From Pyxicephalus adspersus (taxonomy: Eukaryota; Chordata; Amphibia; Anura; Pyxicephalidae), in contig NC_092861.1 of the NCBI RefSeq assembly GCF_032062135.1, forward strand, positions 116,225,554-116,289,553: a stretch of 64,000 nucleotides of DNA. Reading direction: 5' to 3'. Within the stretch, counting starts at the first letter, position 1, and each line of letters begins with the position of its first letter. A program made the position numbers and the translations under genes. Positions 1 through 14,249 of this stretch are shown in pieces. The notes below the pieces were generated by a model. The model did not search any database and was not told the origin of the DNA. It saw nothing but the letters and a program-made list of their open reading frames with translations.

Positions 1-2794
1 AAATAGAGCGCCAAACTTTGTATAGGAATTTTATATTAGACAGAATTATTTATGTATGTACAAGTTTTTTATGCATGCTTTTAGGGATTTTAAATGTTTA
101 AGCCAATAAATTCTAATTATATTTTTGCAATAGAGCTATTTGGGAAAGTATTTTTATAGTTATATATGCCTTAATAACTTTTATGTTTGCCCTCCTCAAG
201 ATGCACACTTCCCATTGCTGTTGCCAATAAGCCCTCAAATTGCTCCATCAGAACAGTATGTTTGTTCTTTGGCCTTTGCCTGGCTACTGAATAAAACGTC
301 TGAACCTACTCACTGGACTTACATTATCTTTCAGCACTTTGCCTAACTCTGCTCATCTTTCATGAAAAACAAATAATAGTATTTCTTAGCAGAGGGGACA
401 GAAAAGATCTAATAATAAAGAAAAACTCTACTTCCAAGGAATTTTTTCTCTTTACCTTTAGTTTATTTAATCTTATGTGTGAGATGTATATTTTTTATAT
501 TTTGATGTTCATTAATAAAAACTAAGTAATGGTAAATAATGCAAACCATACCTGACTCTTGAAGCCTGGTGCCTGGACTGTGGCACTGGTGGTGCCCTTA
601 GAATGACTGTGAGAACCCTCAGCACAGCAATCATGGGGATAAATGTAATAATTGGAGAACCCAGTGCTGTACTTGCAGCTCAAGGCAAAATTGCATTATG
701 GGCCGCTACCACCAGCCACTCCCATGTCCCCTTTACATCCGTAGACTGATATCATGCCACTCTGCACCATGCTTTTGGCTGTGACACATGTATGGCTTGT
801 AGTGTGCCAGCTTTTCCTCTTTTTTGCCCAGACCAGCAATGATCATCATTTATTAACCCTTAGATAAAGGGGTTAAAATAATAAGTGTTACAACCATCAT
901 TTTTACATCCCAAAAATAAGCCCAGCATGTGTCAGGACCAACAATATCAACCCTCAGCAAGAGTCAGGAAACTTACAAGTAAACTCCCTTACAACTGACC
1001 CTTGGCTCCTAAGCTTCTTCTTCTCTTTTGTGCTCTTGGTGGGAACAAGGGGACCCCTTCAAAAGCTGCCTCCTCTAGTTTGTGAATCCATTCTGCCATT
1101 TTCCTCTCCACAGAAGCCTAGCCGGGAAGTAAAAATGTGTTTGGTAAAATGGCTTTCCCCGCTTCAGAGGCTGGCTGGCATTGGCCCCGTAACAATGCCT
1201 AGCCCATGTCTCAGGAGCAAAGAATACAATAAATAAAGACATTGCATCCTGAGTGGATGGAAAGAATGGAAATAAACAGGGCCAGAAGTTGTCCATTGAG
1301 CAATTTTTTTAAGCGGCTAATTCTTGCTAATGACCAACGAAATGTGATGGGTGGAGGCAGGTGGTCTCAAAAAAAGCTTTACATGAAACTAGAAGTCCAA
1401 CATGGTCAACCTCATAGTTAAGGGGGGCTCTTATGGTAATACCATACCACATAAACTTTATCAGAACTTGTATCAGAAATATAATGTATGCTACTACTTG
1501 CTCATATAGGCAATCATGAAACAGCAGTAATGATTTAGCCCAAATTTGCCAAAAGCCTTTTTATCAAAGGAACTATTCTTTTTCTTTCTTCTGTTCTTCT
1601 AGTTAATGTTGCCTCTATTTCTTATCTAAAAGAGGTTTTTGTACCTATTTCTGCTAATTAATTAAATTTTCTAACATATTTTCTCTAGTTCCTTTATATA
1701 TATCTATTATGCTTTTAGTGCATATACTGCAAAGTATGATTTACAAAACCTAGTATGGCAATTTGTTCTAAAATTTTACCCATGCGTCTTCTCCAAGGTT
1801 TCCTAATTTAGCAGTTATTGCAGAAATACAAATCCTAGGTCACTTTCACGATATGTCATATTTCATTGCTGTCTTTCATAATTTGCTTTGAGAAGTAAAT
1901 TATCAGAAGCAAAATAGATTAAAAACAGTTTAGAAAACAATGCATTACCTTACTGAGGTTTTAGTGAATATATATAAGTATCTTTTTATGTTCTGCGTTG
2001 TTTATGTAAAATATCAGCAAGAGTGAGCTCTGGGACCCTTATAAATATTTTCCCATAATTTTGAAGCTCCTATTTATCCTTCAAATTGGAAGGAAAAAAA
2101 ATTACACAAAACATAAACTACTACAATAAATCTGTATGGATATTTCATTTTTTACCACTACTGACATTGATTGGTTTCAATGGACATTCAGTTTTTTTAT
2201 GAGTCTGCATAAATGAATCCCAGACATGTCAAAATACATGAAAATGAATATTACTGTTTTCACATCTATATTTACAGCAAAAGCAAACTCAACAAGAAAA
2301 AACAACTCGCTCACCTTTACCTACGTAGATCCTTTGATCCATCCAGAGGTTTTTTGGATCATGTCCTGCATTGTCACAGTGTCCTCCTCCACTCTGGCCC
2401 AGAGGAAGCGCCAGACATCGCCATTTTCTTTGGCCTTTTTCCTCCTTCTTCGTATGTCACACTTTCTAGCGATGCGCAAGCGTAGATGGTGGGAAAAAAG
2501 AGTACAGATCTCACTCCGCATGTATGAGATCGGCATTTTTTTCCTAATTGTAGAAAAGACTCCTTCTGCGCATGCCCAAGATCGGGAAAGATACTGTACA
2601 TGAAAGGGAGGGCAGAAGGAATCAGGTAAGAAGAGCTAAGAGCCGAGTATTATTTTTATTAAGTCTGTCCCATGCTGAAAAGCCACAATGTCACTTGTTC
2701 TTGTTTTACACTTCTGAAAAGCAAAGCATATATTACCCTAGAAAAGCAAAAACACTTCACTACAGCAGGGTCCTGGGAGTCTAAAATTATTTTT

Positions 2795-2854
2795 AATATA
2801 ATAATATTAAACTGTATTTATAAAGCACCAACATATTACGCATCACTGTACATT
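2795..2854 (-). mobile_element. L2 LINE 3' tail fragment
   Basis: Antisense copy of the LINE end: TTTATAAAGCACCAACATAT, then TACGCATCACTGTACATT. It matches the complement of the tail at 52.2 kb. Only about 60 bp survives. Confidence 0.65.
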
Positions 2855-5432
2855 CGACTTTCTGATGTCTAAAAACTTCCAAGCAACCAAGAACTATAAA
2901 ACAAGGCTTCCTTAAAACATTACCAGAATACTTAAATCACTGCTCTGCTTGATGCTGTGAAATTCTGCCAAATTCTGATGGCAGTCAGTCTACTATTGGT
3001 CAATAGGATGAAGGGAAAGTACTTGAAGCCATGTAATAATCAGACCCCAAAATATTAAACCCCCCTATAAAATTACTTTATAAGAGTGTACTGAAGCACA
3101 ATCTCATATCAATATTTGCACATTGTGGTTACATAAAAAATCTTGTGTTAAAGATGGCATCATTGGTATTCCCTTTGAACTCTGGCAGCCATCTTGGAAA
3201 ATAGCACAACAGACACCAGTGAGTGACCAATGTGACCTATGTGTGTAGCCTCATAATCTTAGGAACCTTGACAAAGATGGTATTTATATGGGTTTGTTAT
3301 ATATTTAGGTTTCATAATACTTCCTGAAGTGCAACCTTCACCGCCAAGATGTGGGAAACAAAATTAAAAATCAATATAGAAAGCACTTAAAGTTGACCTA
3401 TCACCACATTTTTTACATCATGAAAAGCAGGGCAACCCCTTATATATAAAGAAAAAAATGTGCTTTTTAGTTTTTTTTTAACTAGATTTTTAAAGAAATT
3501 TCAGGGAAGGCTGTAAAGATGAATGCCACCAGTGCAGTAAAGTGATGCCTCTTAATGTGTGTTGGCAGTCCATCCTTTTTAATGAGCTGCCTTAACACAA
3601 CACACACTATATATAGCTCAACATAACAAGTGCTAACACAAATCCATTAGCATGCTGCATACACTTAAATAGGCCTTTAAGGACTATAGTTTACAAAAAT
3701 AATATTTTACATGTATCTAGAAAGGAAAATGAAAGGTGAGAAAAGATAATGTATTGATTAGACTTGTAAATGCTGGCATTTGGTTTAAAAGGTATCAGAG
3801 CACTTTTCAGCTACTTGAACACAAAAAATATATTGTAACAGATAAAAGGCACTATTTAAATAGCACTAAAGGAATTAGTGCTCTATTGAAACAGCTTGAG
3901 ATTCCATTATATAAAATCTGTTTTCAAAGATGCACCTCTGTTGAGTGGGTGTCCCAATTAAGGAAATTTTGATGAAAAGGAACACAGCGTATTAACGAAT
4001 AGGCCGCCTTGGTTAATAAACTTCCATTCTTAATAACATGATTCTGGAGAACAGCATGAACGAAGTGCTGTCTTGCTGAGGAAAGTATAACTAATTCTCA
4101 TTGAACTGAATCCAGAAGAATTGTTAAGTCCCAGATTCTTACATAGCATTACAGATGGCTATGCTATACAAAGAGCAATAGTAAAGGTGGGTACTAGAAA
4201 TGTGTATAAATCATACAATAGATGCTAATTTCTATCTGTTCCTTTAGTGCAAAATGGTATTTATGAGATAAGCAAAATTCTTAAAATCCATGATGATTTA
4301 CTAAATTTCCCCTGCAGATCAGTTTTTGCCATGGCAGTTGAATGCAATTCATAAACTTTCCCCGAGAGGTCTATTAATATTTTATGTATTCTTTGTAAGT
4401 AAGACAGAAGATAGATTCCCTACTGAAAATCCCTCGCACATCATCAACATTTTGGACTGACAGGGGACTGGATATATAGAAGATAATTACCTAACTGGCT
4501 AGAGCATTTAAAAAAGGCATTTAAAAACTGCAGCAAAGTTTAAAACCAATATCAGCCATGGGGGACTACTATTCACCAGTTCTCATTATATCATAAAGAG
4601 TTTTATTAAGTTGCAATACAATTAAAGGCATGAGTACATAAAGTTCAAAGCTTGGGTAAAAATATAGTTAATATATATTTAGTCCCAAGAATCTTTAAAA
4701 ACAAATAGGAGGAGCTTTGGCTTCAATACTCACCTAAACTTTAGCACTGATCCCTGCCAACTCACCAATCCAAAGACATTCTTGTGACCTGTCCTAGTCC
4801 TCCAGATAACATCCTCTGCCTTAGACTTTGCTGTAATCTTTAAGATCTAATGATGTCATATTACATGCATCTAGTGTAAGGATATGTAAATATTTTAGAC
4901 TATGTTCTGCCTAACTCTCAATTTAAAGCCCTCTTTCAACAGCTAGGAGTCTGGGAGTGGGCACAAGTGGTTTTTCTAATCTTTATTAAATTCTTGAAGT
5001 TGCTATACAAATGGTAGTTAGGTGTAGTAGGATATAGGCATTTGTCTTGCACAGAAAATGCAAGAAAGTGTAGCGAAAAGCGTAGAGAAAGTGGAAAGAT
5101 TTTGGTCCTGCATTTTAACTGCATATACTAATTTCATAGTCATATACTCTCTTTTAACCACATAGTGCTATCTTTTCTCCTAATTACCTAAACTAAAATA
5201 TTCAATACTTACCTCACATCTACTTCACCAATTGCTACACTTCCTCTCTTTGTTATTTAATTTATTTATGTTATTGCACATTGACATGACACGTTTTCAC
5301 TATTCTTCAAGGATTTCTAGAACAATATTGTAGCAATTTTTTATATATATTTGTTGATACCCATTTTTTCTGATATATTGTTGATTATGTTTTATTTTCC
5401 TATATTAGTTATTGGAAGGGTTCTCATTATCC

Positions 5433-5462
5433 CCTGAGGAAGCCCATAGGGGGAAACACATC
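5433..5462 (+). repeat. GAAGC...GAAACRC motif copy
   Basis: CCTGAGGAAGCCCATAGGGG then GAAACACATC. One of at least six dispersed copies of a motif of about 30 bp (see findings). Confidence 0.6.
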
Positions 5463-7155
5463 AGATCCTGAGACCTATCAGGATAACGTTGTTATTCCTC
5501 TTCCCCTTCTCCTTGGAATTATATGTTTTGTAATTTCCATAGGAGACACATGTCTAGTACCTAATCTGATCCAACCCACTAGGAGATGATGTTTGGATCT
5601 TATCTATACATGATAACTGGTGTTATTGGTATACTCATTACAGCATTGTGAACTTGTATACGCCTAAAAAACATTTTTTATATAAAACCATTTTGTTGCC
5701 ACAAAAAAACCCTATTTTTTTCTTTTCCTTTCCGTTTTGTTCTGTTTCAGGTCCATCATGATCCTCCTCAGCCACTGGGCGTCCAGTGATGATATTACTC
5801 TTGTACAACCCCAACATCTAAGTATATTCATAGTCGCAAAAAAACTAAAAGCCTTTAGAAGCAGGGTAAAAGTTTCTTTGGCATTAGAGACTTTGCATTT
5901 CTCATCTGCCAAAAAATCTCCACCCTCTGGTGACTTTTTTGGGCATTTAGTTCCACTTCAAGGTATGAAGCTAAAGTCTTCTTACTCATCACAAACACAT
6001 CCATGTTTGCATTATCCTACAAGATCAGCTTTTAATGTGAACAGATGTATTTCCCTGGCTAATTCGCTGTAACCATTATTTTTCTTTTAACAGAAATACC
6101 TAGACTGTGAATGTTCTCCTGTGCTTCTATATATACATCTACAGGAAAAAGAAAACATATTTTTTGAAGCTAAGTTAGCACTGACAAAATAATACAGAAC
6201 AATTCTTTTAAACTGAAAGACAGGAAAGACAGTCTCTATAAATTATGTGCATGTATTTATGCAGGAGATGTGTTTTATGATTAAGTTGCATTTTATTTTC
6301 TGATATTCTTACACTTTGTTTTAAATTCTGCATATTGTTTTCACACTAAATATTCCCTTATACAAGAACGCAAAGCTGCTGAATCAGAACATTGGGACCT
6401 TGGAAATCTGTGAAGCTTTTTCATAAGCCTAACATGCATAATTTATATCTGCATACCATTAGCCTGTTTACATTCCCACATTTACTGTTGCCTTTTATGT
6501 GAAATATTCCGCACAATGTTTGGTAATACATTCAGCATAGCCTTTTCAAGATAACCTCTGCAACACCAATAGTTTATAAAGCCCAACATCTAATAAATAC
6601 TTTATATGAATGAAGAAAGGTTTGAAAGTTTAATCAGGAACAAAAAAGAGAATTGCTTTTCATCAGAATTCTTTGTAGGACAAACTATTTTTACCATGAT
6701 CTGTTTAAACTGGTAAGATAACATGCACTAAAAGGTCTTTAACAGTTGAGATAAAATATTTTATTAGAAGATATCATTTTGGAAATATGCAGATAAATGC
6801 AGCCTTTTGTGGTTCAACTTTTGGTAAAGTTTTGTGAATATAATTATATTTTACCATTATATGTGTTGTACTCATTACTACCCAAACAGGGTGCGCAATA
6901 TACATCTCTGGTAGTCATGGAATTAGCTGTTTTATAATATAATAGGTGATGAATAGACCTCATGCAAACACGTTAAACACTTTTTTACACCACACAGATT
7001 AGCAAGATGGCTATAATTATTGTAATTTTGTTTTTTTTATATTGATAAAATATATCTAAGCCTAAAAACAAAATTTAATATAATTTAATCTGGCTGCATT
7101 ACTTTATTTTTCTGATGATGCTGCTAAAAACATGTTCTCTGAATAGTGAGTGATA

Positions 7156-7551
7156 CAGGTTGATATTCAAAAATCGGAAACCTCTGGACCTGAGGAGTGC
7201 CGTATTTTCGAAAATGCTGGATTTTTTTATGGGTATATATGCTGTATATATTTAACAGAAAATGACTTCTCTGTGATCGACAACGCATGATGTTTATGTT
7301 TTTCACCACCTCTTTTCTTTGCTGAATCCATATTAGGGCTATATAGCACCAAAAAAATGATAAAATGAGAAGGAATGAGCATGTTAGCATGTGTAAGCAA
7401 GACCCAACAGCTGATTCTGGAATACAGCGCTATCAAAACATAAACAGAGCCTCTAGAAAATAGTGGGGCATCAACATGGTAGATTTGAAAATGCGCTCCG
7501 AAATCTAAAGAATCCGGATTATCGATGGCTGGATTTTTGAATGTCAGCCTG
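7156..7551. mobile_element. Tigger-like MITE with CAGGYTGAYATTC ends
   Basis: 396 bp bounded by TA (7154-7155, 7552-7553). Inverted ends of about 20 bp: CAGGYTGAYATTCAAAAATC. The start resembles the CAGGTTGACG... ends of mammalian Tigger/MER2 elements, which also continue into TCCGAAA-like sequence as here. A 152-codon open frame on the minus strand crosses it and shows no protein family; I treat it as chance. Confidence 0.75.
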
Positions 7552-10500
7552 TAACACTTACTTGGTGTACTGTATCTATTTAGAAACAGTGTTGTTACCC
7601 TAGGCTGAATACTTACCTCTTTACTTTTCCCCATAACATACAAAGGAGGAGAGGAGGTTATCTGTAGTGCATAGTGATAACGCAAAGCTGATAAGAAGTA
7701 TACTGTATTGATGTTTTTTCCTTAATTGGTGTTGCCAGGGGTTCCTTGAGCAATGAGCAATTTGTACCTTTTAGGTCAGCTCAAGTGGCACCAATTATTT
7801 CTTTGGCTATCTGTAAGGGTGACATTCTTCCCACTGGCCAGCAATATAAAAGGCATTGTTCTGACTGACCACCAGGATAATATACTGTGAGTTGTGGATA
7901 TAGTAATTATAGCAAGGGTTTCCTGAAGACCTGATTTTTTTTTTCAAGGGTTCACCCATTGCCCTATGTACTTCCTGTATATAGGTAATAGCAGGCTAAT
8001 AATGTTGCAGTAGTGTTTTCATCTCACTCTTGGCACCCCTGCTTTGAAACTAAAGGATGCTTACAGACAACATGCCTGCAGTTACTGTAGTCAGGTCCAG
8101 ACATCCAGCTAAATGGTAAGACAAGGAACACTAATTAGAGCAAATGATGTAAGGAAGAGTAGGCTGAAATAGTGAATCCAAAAGTGATATCACTCTTTAT
8201 GACAAAAATAATGCGAAACACTGTCAGACCTTTAAAAAATCCCCTATTTTATATATTAGTCAAGTTAAAAAAAAAACCTCCAGTGAGCTAAATACATATA
8301 GACTAGCAATGCTGACATCTAAATGTGCAAGCACCTGTCTGTTATAATGGTGCCCTTGCTTGCATCACTGTCCCAAAACAAATATACAGGCATTTAGAAA
8401 GAAATAAGAAGATATCACTACACCGGTGGGTTTATTTTTGTGTATGATGAAAGATCTGACATACTATGTAAAAAATTATTCATTTTTCATTTTGTAACAT
8501 TCATAGATGTTGAACATAAGAACTTAAATGACCATAATTATGGTTAGGCAATTTCTAATGCTATAAAACAGAAAACAGGAAAGATTTGCCATCAAAATAC
8601 CATTAGAAAGATAACTTCCATTTATACTCTGGTCATACCTTTTCTCAGCACAAATTACACACCAATAATAACTGCACTTGTCTCTAGTGCCAGGGTTTGA
8701 TTAATCAGAACCATTGGACATATGGGCAGTTTGTTACACACTTTGCATGAGAGCACATTGCCATCTACTGGTAGCCAACAACCATGCACAAAAGATTTTA
8801 GAGTGACCCATCAAAACCAACTCAAAAGTATAAAATACTTTATTATGTAAAAAGGGGGGAATGCATCTTTTTTAAATCCCTGTAACTTTTCCCTTTTTAA
8901 TAAAACAGCTGAGGAAAGAGTGCAAATGCAGTTTTTTTAAGCTAAAGAAATTTAGAACATGTGGCAGCACAGCAAACATTTATAGCAGAACATTTATTTC
9001 ACAGACTATAAAATATATTTTTTTAGAAATCTTAACCTTTTTTGTTGTCTGCCATAGGGCCATATTAGTTTCTGAAATACATTTGCTGCAAACAAAACCA
9101 TACTCTTAGACTCTTGTAACAACTATATAACAATATAAACAGTCTACATTTAATGTGTATATAATGTCCTTTAAAATACTGTTAAATGGCTATGAAAATA
9201 AAATGAAATGAGGGTAGAAAAAATAAAAACTATTATTTGCTGCATTATTGCTTAGACCTTAGGAATTGTTCTTGTGTAGTGGAGATGCAAGCAGGGTACT
9301 AAAAGCCTTAATCTATTAAGGGATATCAGTGTTATTATTAGAGAACATTGACACAAGTGCATGTTAAAGACTGTCAAATAAATTCAAGTGCATTGAGTGC
9401 AAGTGACTTTTTAATAACTCTCTGTTACTTTGAAGAAAGCTTAAAAATTGTATAAAATGGTCAAGTACTTTATCACCACAGGTCTCACTGACACCTCAAA
9501 CATCAGATGCCATTTGCAAAAGATCATTGGAATGGTGGGGTCATTCATCATTCTGCATATTATGTGTTTTTCAGGGTTGAAAAGAAATTGCAAATGTTCT
9601 GCTGTACCATAATGATAATCATGATGAACCCATTGGCACTACTACATTAATTTTCATAGGAAGAGACCTTGGGCTGATAAATGATTTACCAGCATTAACA
9701 AACTTTAGGACAAGTAATATTATGTACAACAATTCCTATACTTTAGAGACATGCTGCAAAATGCACAAAATGTTTCTTCTCAAGTCGTATGACAAATGCA
9801 ATGTCGATATGATTATTATCTAGCAATGCAATTTTTCTTACTTTATTTTCAAAAAAGCTGGACATTAGGGATGGATGATTAGGTAATTTTCAAAAATAGT
9901 TGTTGCATGAAAGTGTTTTTTTATTTTGTAGGTGGTGAGAACTTGGTGGTGAGCACATCATTGAATTGTAATTCAACTTCTTAGCTGTGAATGCAGCATA
10001 TTTTCACTTTATACTTAACACTTAACCTTAAATTTACACTAACCTTACCTTAACCTTAAAATTTAGCTCCTAAATCCCTAACAAACTAAAATCTAATAGT
10101 GCAATATGTTTATTATACATCCTATGGTCACAATCTAAATGCTGTGTAATTGTGGTAGGGATATACAGTGGGACTGTACGCTCTACTACAGATACTCACA
10201 TGAAAGATTTATGTTCAATATTGGGCACTGTAGAATATGCTGGAACTAAAAAATTAAGATTTAAAGTAAAATAAATATATTGCACTCAACACTAATGCTG
10301 TGCTCAGTTTTAAAAGAGCAGAAACAATTATAGGGACTGACAGCAGATAACCTAATTCTTGTTTGTGTTTTATTGGCTATTTATATAGCTAGGTCACCTG
10401 GAAACAAACATATAATGCTTACTTAGGATTTCCCATATAATGAAGAAATCTCAATCTTTGTATCAAATGACAAATTAGTATTTGTCCTGTCGGTCCCAAG

Positions 10501-12494
10501 ATCAAATACTAGATGAGGGAGGGATAACCAATTATTATTATTTATTTATGAGAATTCAGTAGGTATATTGGGATGGGCTTGGTTTAGAAAGAAAACATTT
10601 GTATACCAAGAAAGTTGCCTTTTTTTTTTTTTCTGGATGAAACACATCTACTATTTTAAAGGCATACACAAATTTTGAATAAACATTTAAATGAATACAG
10701 ATAGAAACTCATCTAAAACAGAAAGGAACCCATTAGTGTGTTTGTGGAAGCAAATAGTTTAACCCAGATACAGAGCGAACATATACTGTACAAAGCTTAC
10801 AGATTTTTTTATTGCAGGAACTGGATTCATGGCACTATTTGCAAAGGAACAGGACCTACAATTGAAATAATTTGCCACTTGTATTTGCACCAAACCCCAC
10901 TGAAGTCTTTATGGATCCTTGTTACAATAAACTAATTATTATTGGGCACCCACTGGGAATATTTGTTAAATTTGTTAAAAATTGGCCTAAACCAACAGTT
11001 CAGTAATACACTCCATTATTTAACCCCATATCAGTAGAGACACAATAGCAATGCAGTACGGTACATGCAGAGTACAAACAGTTACAAATCCCCTAATGGT
11101 CAGATAAATACACCTGTACTGTACGATTCTAATATTCTATGTAAAGAAGTAGGACATTATGAAGGCAGCAATGGAATAATAGTCCAAACCCAAAATTGTG
11201 ACAAGACATGAAAGCCTTAGAGGTCCTAAATATGGACATTTTGGGGTGCTGAGAACAAATAGAAGCCACAGGAGTAATGCACAAAATATCAGCTTACTGA
11301 GGGCACAACTTTACAATTTTAAACTCTTTTTTTGGTTAAGTTGTGAGCCGGTTGCTTGAGAGTTCCAGTTGCTTGAGTTCCCAATAAAGGGGAGTTCATG
11401 GAATATTTTATTGTGTCCATTTGTCGGTCCAACAAACAAGCTACTGTCAAACAATAGGCATGGGGAGTGGGGTACTGATGTGGACATATGTGCCAAAATA
11501 ATGTGCAGAAACAGTTTCTTTGCATGGGCAGTGTTCACAAAAAGCACATATTTGGTGTTATATAATTATTCTATTTTCATATTCTATAAAGACAGACATA
11601 AAACATTGTACATGCAGGAAATTACATACATGCTTTAAAACCTGGACTATATTTTCTAACCTCCAAATCTGTAAAAAAAATGTATGAGCTAACATAATAT
11701 TTAACACCTTAATACAAGTGTGCCTGACTATTACCTGGCTCAGCCCGGTTCCCTTAAACAGTGGTCATATATTGTCATCGCAGACATAATTGGCCTCCAT
11801 ATAGGTACTGACATTTTGATAAACAGTGGTCACACCTTGAATGCTACTTCAAAGTATTTTAGCTGTAAGTATTGATCAGCAAAGTGTACATGGATACTGA
11901 TACCTCCATTAATCAAAGAAAATAATAATTCACACTGGTCGTTTGAAACAAAACAGACTCTTACATTTTAGAAGAAATTGCATTTTATAAAGTACTTTAA
12001 ACGTCTAAAAAAGTAAACCTTTAAAAGCAAATATATGTTAAATGCTTTGTTGACAAAGCTAGAAATTATAAACTTGCTAAAAGAAATTACAGATTGTGGG
12101 TCCATAATAAGAAAGTGCCAACAGAAGAAATAATATATAAATATGAGGGGTCTATTTATAAAGTAGTTAATCTGACATTCTCCAGTGGAAAATCTTCCAG
12201 TTCCATGGGTTTTAACGGCAGTAATTAATTCTCTACCAGGAAATGATTTATTGAATGTGAGATTCCCTGCTTTATAGGCAGACTCCTAAGTAAATTAGAT
12301 CCCTTATCAATTATCAAAGATCACTTAGGTCATACTGACTCTTCTGGTTTGTAATATGATAGTTCCCTAATACATTATATTATGCAAAAGAGTACATCAT
12401 GTTCATCATGTTTACCTTTGGGAATTATATTTTCTTTTTGCAATGTGATCTTTCTCTCAGTTTAGTAAAAATAAAATCACTTTTTAATAGATAC
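7552..12494. other. Intergenic, no gene seen
   Basis: AT-rich. A fragment of the CAGGGGTTCCTTGAG repeat type lies at 7736-7960, and TTAACCTTAA-rich sequence at 10020-10075. No coding signal. Confidence 0.6.
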
Positions 12495-12939
12495 TAGTGT
12501 TGGTCGAATATCTCACTATTGGATTCGACAGCTTTTTGATTGAATAGTGAGAATTTGGGTGATTGAATGCTGAATTGGAACAACATTAAAGTCAATGGTG
12601 GGAGAATTTGTTTATTTTTAGGGACTATTAAGGGCTGCAAGAGCAATCAGGTTGCTCTTGTTGGCCCTTACGAGTCCTGTGTTCTTGGATAGAGAACCTC
12701 TATCCAGGAACACACACTACAGGACTGCAACAGCGATCCTGATTGCTGTGGCTAGTAGTATGTGTTCTTAAATAGAGTTTCTCAATCAAAGAACACAGGG
12801 CACTAGAAGTGATGAATGGGGAAACTTTTCCCCATTCAGCCCCAGGGATCGCACACTCTTCTCAATGATTGCAGTCTCTGCTGAAATCATTGATCAGATG
12901 CCCAGCCAGCAAGTATCTCTCACTCTGTAACAGGCACAG

Positions 12940-13006
12940 TAATATAATACATTTGTTACATTTTTCTTGCAGTGGATAAGAAAAATGTAACAAATGTATC
13001 ATATTA
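12940..13006. repeat. 29-bp hairpin in fold-back sequence
   Basis: Arms 12940-12968 and 12978-13006 are complementary at 28 of 29 positions with a 9-nt loop. Weaker complementarity continues outward to CTCTGTAACA / TGTTACAGAG. It lies in the left half of the hAT element and looks like a small fold-back insertion of its own. Confidence 0.7.
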
Positions 13007-13035
13007 TTATTATGCTGGAAAGTGTGTTACAGAGT

Positions 13036-13438
13036 AAAGCTACGTACACACTTTCAATTAATATCGTTGGTAAACGAACGACGAACGATCCTGCACGATA
13101 ACGCATATTCACGAATATCACGATATTTGCAGATATTGTACACACAATAGATGCGATCGTTTGAACGATACAGGAAGTGACGTGCACCACAGGAAGTGAG
13201 CGAACGTTCGTTCATCGCGCATGCTCAGACCATGGACGATCACTGAACGACCGTACACACGTTAGATGGTCAACGATCGTCGTCCAATCCGATCCGCCGG
13301 TCCGGTCGTTCATTTCCAACGACTATCCTCGGCGTCGTTGGTTACTTTTTTTACGAACGATTTTTGGCCAATCGGTCGTTCGTCGTTCGTTTGTCGTTCA
13401 TTTCCAACGATAAAAATTGGAAGTGTGTACGCAGCTTA
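13036..13438. mobile_element. CpG-rich MITE nested in the hAT element
   Basis: About 403 bp with inverted ends of about 34 bp (AAGCTRCGTACACACTT, then CCAATT or CAATTA and ATCGTTGG). The inside is dense in CpG and in repeated AACGA/TCGTT words, unlike the AT-rich surroundings. Target duplication is unclear; AGAG at 13031-13034 and 13439-13442 may be a 4-bp one. Superfamily not determined. An open frame at 13177-13413 is a by-product. Confidence 0.75.
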
Positions 13439-14249
13439 AGAGATATCATGTCATTGTAGGATAACCAGTAAAAAAAAAATAGTTAGGTGAACACAAAAAC
13501 TCAATAAATTAATTTAACATTAACCTTTATCTTTTCAACACATTTTTTCTATCTGAATTCTTACAGTCGAATCTTGTTTTTTTTTGGGTTGGGTCTACGT
13601 GAATTCGAACAGCCATTTTCGGGTTGAATATAAGGACAATCCGAATTGGAACACCAACACTAATAGATACCCATGTGCAAAAAAAAATTTACTTACTTTT
13701 GTTGTTCGAAGGCAATACTTTTGCAAATGTTCTGCTTGTAAACCAACACCACAATTTTGTAAATGCAAAGTTTGCTGTGGCTGATGGTTAACTGTCCTTT
13801 GATATAAGCAACCATTACTTGGGGAACTCTTAATGGCATGAGTCTTATTGCCACAGAGCTAACAGAAGATGTTATTTATTGAAACTCTGTGTATTTGGAT
13901 TTCAAGCAAACAGAAGTCCAGTGCTAAATGATGATGATTGTTTGCTATTTTTTTTTTATATATTTTTTGCATAAACTGAAAAAAAATACATTGTAAAATT
14001 GGCCCATATGTTGTCATTGCTACAATTCTAAACAGGAGAAAAGAGAAGTTTTACAAAGGATACATGAACATTTCCTATAATTAATTTACAATGACAGGCC
14101 CAGTGTAGTCTGTGGCAGAAAAAGCGGTTATAAAGGCCAGCTACATTCTCCACAAGATAATTCTCTCCAGAGTCTCATTATAACAAAAATTCTTAAAATA
14201 AAGTTTCAGGTTTCAGCTGTTTTTTTTCATTCAGGAGCATTGAGAGATA

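Larger units (their letters stand above)
1..7155. other. Intergenic, no gene seen
   Basis: AT-rich sequence with many stops in all frames. Apart from the short L2 tail at 2795-2854, a CG-richer block at about 2300-2600 and one dispersed motif copy at 5433, nothing recognisable. The open frame at 5737-6072 has no family resemblance. Confidence 0.6.
12495..13662. mobile_element. Non-autonomous hAT element with intact 8-bp duplication
   Basis: Termini TAGTGTTGGT and its complement ACCAACACTA bound a 1168-bp block. Both sides carry the identical 8-bp ATAGATAC (12487-12494 and 13663-13670), the target-duplication length of hAT transposons. No transposase is seen inside. The interior includes palindromic stretches (12610-12890), a small fold-back (about 12918-13036) and a second, CpG-rich element. 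The perfect duplication indicates a fairly young insertion. Confidence 0.88.

Noticed and set aside
7227..7685. 152-codon open frame, minus strand
   Set aside because: Most of it lies within the Tigger-like MITE at 7156-7551, and it has no domain, splice context or start context. It reads as a chance opening.
10020..10075. TTAACCTTAA-rich stretch, considered as interstitial telomere sequence
   Set aside because: The vertebrate telomere repeat is CCCTAA; here the words are irregular ACCTTAA variants with no true tandem array.
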